From NCBI GenBank assembly GCA_003598175.1, contig QZKN01000066.1, forward strand, positions 1 through 60,329: a stretch of DNA of 60,329 nucleotides, given 5' to 3'. The notes under the pieces are model-generated. The model ran no database searches, was not told the DNA's origin, and saw only the letters and a program-made list of their open reading frames with translations. This document shows positions 42,570 to 49,743 of the stretch, in pieces. Positions within the stretch are counted from its first letter, which is position 1; every line of letters starts with the position of its first letter. The stretch comes from Candidatus Omnitrophota bacterium (lineage in GTDB: Bacteria; Hinthialibacterota; Hinthialibacteria; Hinthialibacterales; Hinthialibacteraceae). The position numbers and the translations under genes are program-made.

Positions 42570-42644
42570 TTAAATACGAAAATTTTCGCTATGTTCATGA
42601 CAGGGGAGGGAGACGTTTATGTGTCTGCCCGACCTGTGTGTTCG

Positions 42645-44765
42645 TTAAAGCATGATGCGCGCATCCGCGACGAAACAGCCTTCGCCTTGTTCGTTGACAA
42701 TCAAAGGATTGACGTCCAATTCCTGGATTTGCGGGCATTCGATGGCCAGTTGCGACAAGCGTTGGATGCTTTCTTCAATCGCCTTGATATCGCTGCGCTG
42801 CGTTCCTCGCGCGCCGGAAAGAATCGGATAGGATTTCACTTCGCGAATCATCTCCCCGATCGATTGCGGATCGACCGGCGCAACGCGAAAACTGACGTCC
42901 TTAAAGATTTCAACGAAGATGCCGCCCAATCCGAACATGGTAACCACGCCGAAAGAAGGATCCCGCTTGAATCCAAGGATCACTTCCTTGCCGTGACTGA
43001 CCATTTTTTGCACGTTGACGCCTTTGATCACCGCGTCCGGCGCTTTTTCTTTCACGTTGGCGAGAATTGAGTCGTACGCTTTTTCCGCGTCTTTTTCATC
43101 GCGGATTTTCAAAACCACGCCTTTGACGTCGAACTTGTGAACAATGTCCTCCGAAATGATTTTCATGACCACCGGAAAGCCGATTTGTTGAGCCAGTGAG
43201 ATCGCTTCCTCTTGCGTCGTGGCAATGCCGTTGCGCAATGTGGGCAGGCCATACGCTTCGAGGATTTTCGTCGCTTCATATTCGGGAATGTAGGTCCGAT
43301 TGTTTTTGATTGCGGCATCGAGGATCGCATGCGCTTTTGCCTTGTCGACGTCGCTGAACAAGGTGGGCGGATTCCACTGTTTTTCGAGATATTGTTTGAA
43401 ACGATACGCGCAGGCAAACGATTTACACATTGATTCGGGCAGGATGTAGTGAGGAATGTTATCCCGCTGTAAAATGTCGATTCCCGCCGCCACATCCGCT
43501 TCACCCATAAACGAGGCATACAGCGGTTTGTCAAACTGATCGGCAACCAGGCAGACTTCCCTGGCGATGGCTTCGATATCCGTCATCGACTGCGGAGTGA
43601 GAATCACGCACACGCCATCCACATTATCATCTTTCAAGGCGCTGCTCAAAGCAATGTTGTACCGATCCGCCCGGGCGTCGCCGATGACATCCACGGGATT
43701 ATTGATGTTGGCGGTTTTGGGGAGATGCTTTTTGAAGATGTTCGTGGTATCTTCGGAAAATCGGGCCAATTCCAATTTGCAGTCGATCGCCGCATCGGTC
43801 GCCAATACTCCCGGTCCGCCGGCATTGGTGATAATGGCGATGCGATTGCTTCTGGGGAGAGGTTGATAGGCCAGGGCGATAGCGTAATTGAACATTTCTT
43901 CAATCGTGGAGCAACGAATGATGCCCGCCTGGCGAAACGCGGCGTCGCACACCTCGTCACTTCCCGCCAACGAGCCGGTATGCGACGCGGCCGCCGCCGC
44001 GCCTTCGCTGGTTCGCCCCGACTTGATGGCCAAAATGGGTTTCCCCGATTCGGCGATAATGTTTCTGGCCGCATCCAACAGCGCCCGGCCGTCACTGATC
44101 TCCTCGAGGTAAATCAAAATCACCTTCGTTTTGGGATCATCCCGCAAATAATACAGCAGATCGATTTCACTGATGTCCGCTTTGTTGCCGAAACTGACGA
44201 ATTTGGAAAATCCGATGTGCTTGGCTCGCGCATAATCGAGAACGGCGGTGCACAAGGCGCCGCTCTGCGATAGAAATCCAATATTGCCTTCTTCCGGCAT
44301 TTGCCGAGCGAAGGAAGCGTTCAGTTGGGAAATGGGATCGGTGTTGATGACGCCCAGGCAATTCGGACCGATAAAGGAAATACCATATTTCGCGGCGATT
44401 TCCTTGATCTGCCGCTCCCGTTCGACGCCGACCGGCCCGGTTTCCTTAAATCCCGCCGAAATGATGATCGCCGATTTGACGCCTTTTTTTCCACACTGCT
44501 CCACGGCCATATGGCAAACCGAACTGGGGAAAACCAGGACCGCCAGATCAATGGGATCGGGAATATCAAGGATATATTTATAAGCTTTAACCCCCGAAAT
44601 GGATCGCTCTTTGGGACTGACAGGGTAAACGGCGCCCTGAAAATTGCTTTTTAAGATATTGGCCAAGATATCGTAGGGTACGGTTCCAACCACCTTATTT
44701 GCGCCGACGACGGCGACGGATTGCGGATAAAATATACTTTCCAGATTTTTCGTTGATTTCGACAT
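42645..44765 (-). CDS. Fused ADP-forming acetate/acyl-CoA ligase
   Basis: A 706-residue ADP-forming acyl-CoA synthetase with alpha and beta parts in one chain. The alpha part has the CoA-binding Rossmann start LESIFYPQSVAVVGANKVVG, the succinyl-CoA-synthetase-like SIIISAGFKETGPVG segment and GFLSQSGALCTAVLDY, with the phosphohistidine region AASHTGSLAG (His262). The beta part, an ATP-grasp domain from about residue 480, has YEATKILEAYGLPTLRNG and GFPVVMKIISEDIVHKFDVKG. The enzyme makes ATP from ADP and phosphate while cleaving acetyl-CoA or a related acyl-CoA in fermentation. ATG 44765 has GGGGAG 5 bases upstream. The acyl carrier protein lies 65 bases upstream. Confidence 0.92.
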   Translation of the reverse strand: MSKSTKNLESIFYPQSVAVVGANKVVGTVPYDILANILKSNFQGAVYPVSPKERSISGVKAYKYILDIPDPIDLAVLVFPSSVCHMAVEQCGKKGVKSAIIISAGFKETGPVGVERERQIKEIAAKYGISFIGPNCLGVINTDPISQLNASFARQMPEEGNIGFLSQSGALCTAVLDYARAKHIGFSKFVSFGNKADISEIDLLYYLRDDPKTKVILIYLEEISDGRALLDAARNIIAESGKPILAIKSGRTSEGAAAAASHTGSLAGSDEVCDAAFRQAGIIRCSTIEEMFNYAIALAYQPLPRSNRIAIITNAGGPGVLATDAAIDCKLELARFSEDTTNIFKKHLPKTANINNPVDVIGDARADRYNIALSSALKDDNVDGVCVILTPQSMTDIEAIAREVCLVADQFDKPLYASFMGEADVAAGIDILQRDNIPHYILPESMCKSFACAYRFKQYLEKQWNPPTLFSDVDKAKAHAILDAAIKNNRTYIPEYEATKILEAYGLPTLRNGIATTQEEAISLAQQIGFPVVMKIISEDIVHKFDVKGVVLKIRDEKDAEKAYDSILANVKEKAPDAVIKGVNVQKMVSHGKEVILGFKRDPSFGVVTMFGLGGIFVEIFKDVSFRVAPVDPQSIGEMIREVKSYPILSGARGTQRSDIKAIEESIQRLSQLAIECPQIQELDVNPLIVNEQGEGCFVADARIML

Positions 44766-44830
44766 GTTTTCTCCCCACACGTGATGTAATTTCAAGATCG
44801 AATGATCGATTCGGCAGTATGAAAAAAAAT

Positions 44831-45079
44831 TTATTCCAAATAATTGGCGATGAATTCCACTGCACCGGAAACGGTTTGCACTCCCAATGCGGAATCCTCA
44901 TCCATTTCGATTTCGAATTCTTCTTCAAATGCGGCCACCAGCTCGATACTTTGGCTCGAATCCGCCCCCAAATCGAAGATGAAATTCGCATCGGGCGTGA
45001 TTTGATCTTCATTGACATCCAAAACCTTGGCAATTACTTCGATTACACGATCCTTAATCTTCTCTCTGTCCATTTTCAT
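44831..45079 (-). CDS. Acyl carrier protein
   Basis: An 82-residue acyl carrier protein of normal length. The phosphopantetheine site is FDLGADSSQSIELV with Ser41 following Asp40 (usual DSL is DSS here), between the conserved helices RVIEVIAKVLDVNEDQI and ELVAAFEEEFEIEM. It is very acidic, like other ACPs. No fatty-acid synthesis gene (fabD, fabF, acpS) lies next to it; instead the ADP-forming acyl-CoA synthetase follows directly, which is an unusual partner. It may be a specialised ACP for one pathway or simply a displaced general one. Either of the two ATGs (45079 or 45073) could be the start. Confidence 0.88.
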   Translation of the reverse strand: MKMDREKIKDRVIEVIAKVLDVNEDQITPDANFIFDLGADSSQSIELVAAFEEEFEIEMDEDSALGVQTVSGAVEFIANYLE

Positions 45080-45239
45080 ACTCCACTATGCTGTGTATTG
45101 GGAATTCGGATATTTGTCTGGGAAAAATTATCCGAGATTGGTTAACGGTAAGGTATATACAGATTACCTTTTTCTGTCAAGCGGTTGAAAATTGCCATCG
45201 CCATTTGGGGATAATTTTATTCATGTAAAAAATAAAAAA

Positions 45240-45264
45240 GGGAGCGAGAAGAAAAGTCGCTCCC
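45240..45264. terminator. Bidirectional rho-independent terminator
   Basis: GGGAGCGA (45240-45247) pairs with TCGCTCCC (45257-45264); an A run precedes it and TTT follows. It mainly ends the secreted-protein gene transcribed toward it on the minus strand (A-rich flank on the plus strand is U-rich in that transcript). Confidence 0.85.
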
Positions 45265-45289
45265 TTTCCATCACGTTTTTGAAATCCGT

Positions 45290-46183
45290 TCAATACACGT
45301 TCCAATTGTCGATCTCGACGGTTTCACCCAACGCCCAGGCGATAATCTGATCAAGCAATCGGATTCCATGTTCGTTAAGAACATTCAGCGTACGTTCTTC
45401 CGGCACTCCCCCGTAAGCCGCATTGGGATCGACGTCGGAGTACCCTATAAAGACCCAACGAGCGTCGTTTTTATCCCCGGCGTCCAGCGTACTGCCCGCT
45501 TCGAGAGCGATCACGACGGGTGCGTCCGCCGGAAGATCAACGCCATTCGCGGATTCGTTGACAGAAGTGGGCATTACCACGAGAACGTCGCCGATGCCGG
45601 CGAGAATGCCAAGATCCGTCACCGTCCCGAACGTCACCACGTAAGGAGCGCCGGTGGCGGGATCGTTGATGGTCGGAACAAAAGTTTCCGGCAATCCCCT
45701 GGTAATGGGGTGATTGGAATTGACAACCTTGAGCGTCGTCGTCATCGCGCCACCAGTGAATGCGGATTGCCCATTCGTGAATCCCATATCATCCAAAATA
45801 TAGGATTCGGTAAAAATCACTGGTTTATTGGCAATGCGATAATCTCTCCCCACACTACCGGAGCCGATCTCTTCCGTTATGAAAATCAAATCGTTTTCCT
45901 CTTCCACCAAACCCGGATCATCCTCACCGGTGCCGTAGATGTTCGCCGTATGGCCCAAATCCTGCTCCAAATGATTGATGAGCCAAGCGATACCGACATC
46001 CCCGCGTTCTATCAGGGTTTCTATGGTGAATTCCTTGGCAAGCGGATCATTGACCGGATCATCACCGGCCAAAATCGCCGCCTGTGGGATCAACACAGCG
46101 ATATCCGCAGACCATCCCACGACGCAAAAACACAATAAAATGAACAACATGCACATACCATATCGACCTATCGAATGTTTCAT
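45290..46183 (-). CDS. Secreted ThuA/GATase-like protein with W-x-V-Y tail
   Basis: A 297-residue exported protein with a signal peptide (about residues 8-25, ending VGWSA). The body resembles the class I glutamine-amidotransferase/ThuA-like fold: IAVLIPQ at the start, an acidic DLIFITEEIGSGSV strand, TLKVVNSNHPITRGLPETFV with the HPIT-x-GLP motif, and RWVFIGYSDVDP. No catalytic Cys is placed where GATases have it, so it is probably a binding or structural relative. The end, ETVEIDNWNVY, is the W-[SN]-[VI]-Y tail also present in the beta-helix and CBM proteins. A strong AGGAGG precedes ATG 46183; upstream starts are unlikely. Confidence 0.7.
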   Translation of the reverse strand: MKHSIGRYGMCMLFILLCFCVVGWSADIAVLIPQAAILAGDDPVNDPLAKEFTIETLIERGDVGIAWLINHLEQDLGHTANIYGTGEDDPGLVEEENDLIFITEEIGSGSVGRDYRIANKPVIFTESYILDDMGFTNGQSAFTGGAMTTTLKVVNSNHPITRGLPETFVPTINDPATGAPYVVTFGTVTDLGILAGIGDVLVVMPTSVNESANGVDLPADAPVVIALEAGSTLDAGDKNDARWVFIGYSDVDPNAAYGGVPEERTLNVLNEHGIRLLDQIIAWALGETVEIDNWNVY

Positions 46184-46307
46184 AATCCCTTTCCTCCTAT
46201 AATTGATATGAATTACCCAGATGACACCATGATATACCATATCACAGAAACATTCGATTTTTCAATAAACAGATCGAGTTTTAATCAAAAATTTCCAAAA
46301 TCAAACC

Positions 46308-47360
46308 TTAATCCGAATCGCCGTTCTGATTTTCCTGAGCAAACAACGCGCGCGTAAAGGCATCGGGGTCGAACGGTTCCAAATCGTCGATGCCTTCGCC
46401 GACGCCGATAAATTTAACCGGCAGGCCGAGTTGCTTATGTACGGCGAGAATCACTCCGCCTTTCGCGGTTCCGTCCATTTTGGTGAGAATCAGGCCAGTC
46501 AAACCGCAGGATTGGAGAAAGGTTTTGGCCTGGGTGATGGCGTTCTGGCCGGTGGAAGCGTCAAGAACCAATAATGTTTCCTGCGGCGCGCCGTCGAATT
46601 CGCGGGAAATCACTCGCGACATTTTCGACAATTCCTGCAACAGATTGGTTTTCGTGTGCAGGCGGCCGGCGGTGTCGATCACGACCACATCCGGTTTTTG
46701 TGTTTTGGCGGCGCTCATGGCGTTGTAGACGACGGAGGAAGGATCCGCGCCTTCACTGCCGAGTACGATCGGAACATCCGCCCGCTTGGACCATATTTCC
46801 AATTGTTCGATGGCCGCGGCGCGAAACGTATCCGCCGCGACGATCAGCACCTGTTTCCCTTCGCTTTTAAATCGGGCCGCCATTTTGCCAATGGCGGTGG
46901 TTTTCCCTACTCCGTTTACCCCCACGATCAAATAAATGCTGGGGCCCACCTCGGCCACTTTCAACGTTCGGTCCCCCTGCTCAAGCATATCCCGCATGAG
47001 AGATTGCAGCGTATCGGTAAGCCAGTTGATGTCGGTGGAATTGGTTTTCTTTTCCCGGCGGATACGGTTTCTCAGTTCTTCCATCAAAGCCAGCGTCGTT
47101 TCCATGCCGACGTCGGCGGAAATCAAGGCCTCTTCGAGATCGTCCAACAGATCGTCATCGATTTTTCCGCGCAAACGGAATATCGTGCGCGCTTTTTTAA
47201 CAATGGATTCGCTGGTCGAGCGCAGCCGTTCGCGAAGTTTGGTGAACAATCCTTTCTTTGGGGTGGAAGGCGCTGATTCTTCAGCGGTTCGAGTTTCGGA
47301 CGCTTGCATTTTTTGATCGGTTAAAGCAGATTCATCGGATTTCTTCTTTTTCCAGAACAT
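46308..47360 (-). CDS. ftsY: Signal recognition particle receptor FtsY
   Basis: A 350-residue FtsY, the membrane-associated SRP receptor for co-translational targeting. The basic and acidic N-terminal A-like region (1-45, with FWKKKKSDE) is short compared with E. coli. The N domain (about 50-130) is helical with DDLLDDLEEALISADVGMET. The G domain has G1 GVNGVGKTT (147-155), ADTFRAAAIEQLEIW, DTAGRLHTKTNL and TKMDGTAKGG, and ends with the FIGVGEGIDDLEPFDPDAF tail of the family. All GTPase motifs are intact. It is a single-copy housekeeping gene with no operon partner visible. Confidence 0.96.
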   Translation of the reverse strand: MFWKKKKSDESALTDQKMQASETRTAEESAPSTPKKGLFTKLRERLRSTSESIVKKARTIFRLRGKIDDDLLDDLEEALISADVGMETTLALMEELRNRIRREKKTNSTDINWLTDTLQSLMRDMLEQGDRTLKVAEVGPSIYLIVGVNGVGKTTAIGKMAARFKSEGKQVLIVAADTFRAAAIEQLEIWSKRADVPIVLGSEGADPSSVVYNAMSAAKTQKPDVVVIDTAGRLHTKTNLLQELSKMSRVISREFDGAPQETLLVLDASTGQNAITQAKTFLQSCGLTGLILTKMDGTAKGGVILAVHKQLGLPVKFIGVGEGIDDLEPFDPDAFTRALFAQENQNGDSD

Positions 47361-47392
47361 ATGGATTCCTTAATCAATTGATTGAAATCGGG

Positions 47393-47441
47393 ACAGGTTG
47401 GAAACCTGTGAAGTAGGGGCAGGTTTAAAACCTGCCCCTAC
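47393..47441. repeat. Two adjacent hairpins with GTAGGGGCAGG-type stem
   Basis: ACAGGTT/AACCTGT (47393-47409), then GTAGGGGCAGGTTT-A-AAACCTGCCCCTAC (47413-47441), a 14-bp perfect stem. Confidence 0.85.
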
Positions 47442-47585
47442 ACCTATATTCGTACCGGCATGGCCGATTTTGGCCAAATTTCATTATAGTATAGTAGTTG
47501 ATGCGTGGAACACGAGGAAGACAAAGCGGAAAAAAATGTGTTCCGAACCTGTATTTCCCGGCGGAGAAACGGTAGCATATTTTAT

Positions 47586-47643
47586 ATGAAAATTCCTGTC
47601 GTAGGGGCGGTTCGCGAACCGCCCCTACGACAGGAATTTTCAT
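47586..47643. repeat. Perfect 58-bp palindrome
   Basis: The 29 bases from ATGAAAATTCCTGTCG onward (47586-47614) are the exact reverse complement of 47615-47643. The core is GTAGGGGCGGTTCG/CGAACCGCCCCTAC and the outer ends are ATGAAAAT/ATTTTCAT, as in the compound repeat elements. Confidence 0.9.
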
Positions 47644-47668
47644 TCTTCGTTGTGATCAACCGATCATG
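47644..47668. repeat. Reversed fragment of the compound repeat (hairpin A)
   Basis: TTCGTTGTGATCAACCGATC is the reverse complement of the left part of the compound repeat. The TGATCAACCGATCA stem is at 47653-47666, directly adjoining the 58-bp palindrome. Confidence 0.75.
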
Positions 47669-47691
47669 ACAATGCGGAGGAAATGTCCTTT

Positions 47692-47787
47692 TCTGAATCA
47701 GGATGATCAGGATTTAAGGATTTACAAGATTCTAAAAATTAAAAGATTATGTATGTCCCTATCTTATCCTGCCTATCCTGATTCAGA
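47692..47787. repeat. Small element with TCTGAATCAGGAT / ATCCTGATTCAGA inverted ends
   Basis: The 13-bp terminal inverted repeats bound 96 bases that hold further ATCAGGATT and TATCCTG blocks. It appears non-coding, as in short MITE-like elements. Confidence 0.75.
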
Positions 47788-47913
47788 CGAAATGGAAATG
47801 CCGCCGAGACGGCGGCGTTACCATGAATTACGACGCAACGATGAATGAACGGTACAGGCGAGGATACCTGTTTTACTCACAAAATTGCTTTTTTTGAAGA
47901 AAGGAGAATGATT
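47788..47913. other. Spacer with a GCCGCCG-AGA-CGGCGGC hairpin
   Basis: A perfect 7-bp stem near 47801-47817 is followed by the AAGGAG ribosome-binding site of the next gene. Confidence 0.6.
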
Positions 47914-49086
47914 ATGGTTCGACCTCTGAATGTAGGATTGATAGGCGGCGGCGGCGGCGCATTTATTGTCAATCCACACCAAAAAGCCATTCATTTCGAC
48001 GGCACCCGTCGCGTAACCTGCGGCGCTCTTCACCCGGATCCCGCCATTGCGATGAAAGAAGCGGAAGCATGGGCTTATCCGATTCAAGGCTATCGCAGTT
48101 ACGACGAAATGCTGGACCAGGAAATGAAAAAACCGGCGGGTGAACGCGTCGATTACGTTTTGATCGTCACTCCCAATCACGTGCATTTCGATCCGGCCAA
48201 GAAAGCGCTGGAAAAAGGAATTCCGGTTTTCTGTGAAAAACCATTGACCGTGAATTTGCAGGAATCCGAAGCCTTGGTATCGCTGGTGAAAGGAACGAAT
48301 ATTCCATTCTGCACCGCGCATACCTACGTCGGGCATTGGACCAGCCGCCTGTCGCGCCACATCGTCACTTCCGGTTTGCTGGGAAACATCCGCTGGGTGG
48401 ATTCCTACTACATTCAGGGATGGCTGGCGAGCCGAACGGAAGATATGGGCGTCATGCAGGCCGAATGGCGAGTCGATCCCAAACGCGCGGGAGCGAGTTG
48501 CTGCGGCGGGGATATCGGCACTCACGCTTTGATGCAGCTGCGATACGTCACCGGTCTCAATGTCACGAAGTTGCAGGCATTTTTGGAAACCTTCGTGGCC
48601 GGACGCCAACTCGACGATCATTTCACCGTGTATTGTGAACTTGCGAACGGGGGAAAAGCGCTGGTGCGCGCCTCCCAGATCGCCATCGGTCACAAAAACG
48701 ATTTGGGCATTGAAGTGAACGGCGAAAAAGGCACGCTGATATGGCGTCAGGAAAATCCGGAATGCGTCACGATTCATCTGCCCGGCCAACCGGACCGCGT
48801 GTATTGGCGCGGCGAAGTCAAAGCCAACGACGGTTTTCTCGGCGACCTGCCGGCGGACCTGATGGCGGAGCCGACGATTCCATCCGGCCATCCGGAAGCG
48901 TTTCACGACGCCTTCGCGCGATTGCACCGCTGCTTCGAAGCGGACGTGCGCGCATATCAGGCCGGAACCTATAAAGGCACGGACGGTTCGAAATACGCCA
49001 CCGTCGACGACGGCCGTATGGGAATTCTCTTCGTCGAAAAAGCCGTCGAAAGCAGCAAAAACGGGCATACCTGGATTTCTTTGTAA
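47914..49086 (+). CDS. Gfo/Idh/MocA-family oxidoreductase (cytoplasmic)
   Basis: A 390-residue member of the family without a Tat signal. The Rossmann motif is LNVGLIGGGGGAFIVNPHQ, the EKP motif is VFCEKPLTVNLQES, and the substrate domain has GDIGTHALMQLRYVTG with the conserved His. It is close in layout to the myo-inositol 2-dehydrogenase-like branch. The insert SYYIQGWLASRTEDMGVMQA and the final HEAFHDAFARLHR-like region (PEAFHDAFARLH) place it with sugar dehydrogenases of planctomycete-type bacteria. ATG 47914 follows AAGGAG by 7 bases; upstream ATG codons are less well placed. It ends before a terminator-like hairpin. Confidence 0.9.
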   Translation: MVRPLNVGLIGGGGGAFIVNPHQKAIHFDGTRRVTCGALHPDPAIAMKEAEAWAYPIQGYRSYDEMLDQEMKKPAGERVDYVLIVTPNHVHFDPAKKALEKGIPVFCEKPLTVNLQESEALVSLVKGTNIPFCTAHTYVGHWTSRLSRHIVTSGLLGNIRWVDSYYIQGWLASRTEDMGVMQAEWRVDPKRAGASCCGGDIGTHALMQLRYVTGLNVTKLQAFLETFVAGRQLDDHFTVYCELANGGKALVRASQIAIGHKNDLGIEVNGEKGTLIWRQENPECVTIHLPGQPDRVYWRGEVKANDGFLGDLPADLMAEPTIPSGHPEAFHDAFARLHRCFEADVRAYQAGTYKGTDGSKYATVDDGRMGILFVEKAVESSKNGHTWISL

Positions 49087-49152
49087 GAGGTTCGGTGGTT
49101 TAAAGAAAAGTGCGCCTCCGGCGTCGTTTTGGAATTCTGTGGAAAACAATTC

Positions 49153-49187
49153 AAATTCCCTCTTCGCTTTTGGGAGAGGGAATTTTT
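49153..49187. terminator. Probable terminator
   Basis: AAATTCCCTC (49153-49162) pairs with GAGGGAATTT (49176-49185), followed by TT. It is 66 bases after the stop of the oxidoreductase gene. Confidence 0.7.
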
Positions 49188-49294
49188 GTGTAATCACTAT
49201 TTTTCTTCCTGTCATAATGTATTTTTTTAGAATCCGGAAATTGGATTTGCCCTGTAAATTCTAATTATTTATTATTTAATTCCCCTCGTAATTT

Positions 49295-49337
49295 CCCCGG
49301 CAACGGGGAGAAATGGGCTCCCGCCTCGTTGCCGGGG
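49295..49337. repeat. Hairpin CCCCGGCAACG / CGTTGCCGGGG
   Basis: An 11-bp perfect stem separated by 21 bases, in the spacer upstream of the compound repeats. Confidence 0.75.
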
Positions 49338-49373
49338 AGGGTTGGGGGAGGAGAAGATATTCATAGAAACCTT

Positions 49374-49470
49374 CATGATCGATTGATCACAACGAACGAT
49401 GAAAATAAGTTGTGGTGCGGACCTCTGGTCTGCACATGCGGGCAGGATGCCCGCGCTCCGGCATTTTCAT
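49374..49470. repeat. Compound palindromic element, copy 2
   Basis: The same order as the element at 28672: hairpin A (TGATCGATTGATCA), ACAACGAACG, ATGAAAAT, hairpin B (GTGCGGACC-TCT-GGTCTGCAC), hairpin C (GCGGGCA-GGA-TGCCCGC), GCTCCGGC and ATTTTCAT. Confidence 0.9.
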
Positions 49471-49479
49471 ATAAACCGC

Positions 49480-49573
49480 CATGACCGGTTGGTCACAACG
49501 AAGGATGAAAATTTGTGGTGCAGACCTCTGGTCTGCACATGCGGACAGGATGCCCGCGCTCCGGCATTTTCAT
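49480..49573. repeat. Compound palindromic element, copy 3
   Basis: It starts 106 bases after copy 2, in the same orientation. Hairpin A is TGACCGGTTGGTCA. Hairpin B is fully paired (GTGCAGACC-TCT-GGTCTGCAC). Hairpin C here is GCGGACA-GGA-TGCCCGC with one mismatch. Copy 3 lacks three or four bases between the ATGAAAAT and hairpin B. Confidence 0.9.
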
Positions 49574-49743
49574 ATAAAGCAGGGTGGAAAAATTATAGTA
49601 AAGCCGACGCCAATTTGTTGTCATAACTGAAATAGTAACGTACCTGTTCGTCGGATCGATCTTGTACGGGTGCGCATTCTTCTGTATAATATGTAAATAT
49701 TTAATATATATAAAATAGTTTTCTGTATTTCCGGGAGGTGAAC

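Noticed and set aside
47818..49215. A 465-codon open frame on the minus strand over the Gfo/Idh/MocA gene
   Set aside because: It is antisense to a gene with clear family motifs; its residues lack any recognisable motif, so it is a shadow caused by codon bias.
49374..49573. A possible CRISPR array in the tandem 106-bp repeat
   Set aside because: Only two units, the full unit is itself palindromic and nearly the whole period is repeated; there are no short repeats with unique spacers.
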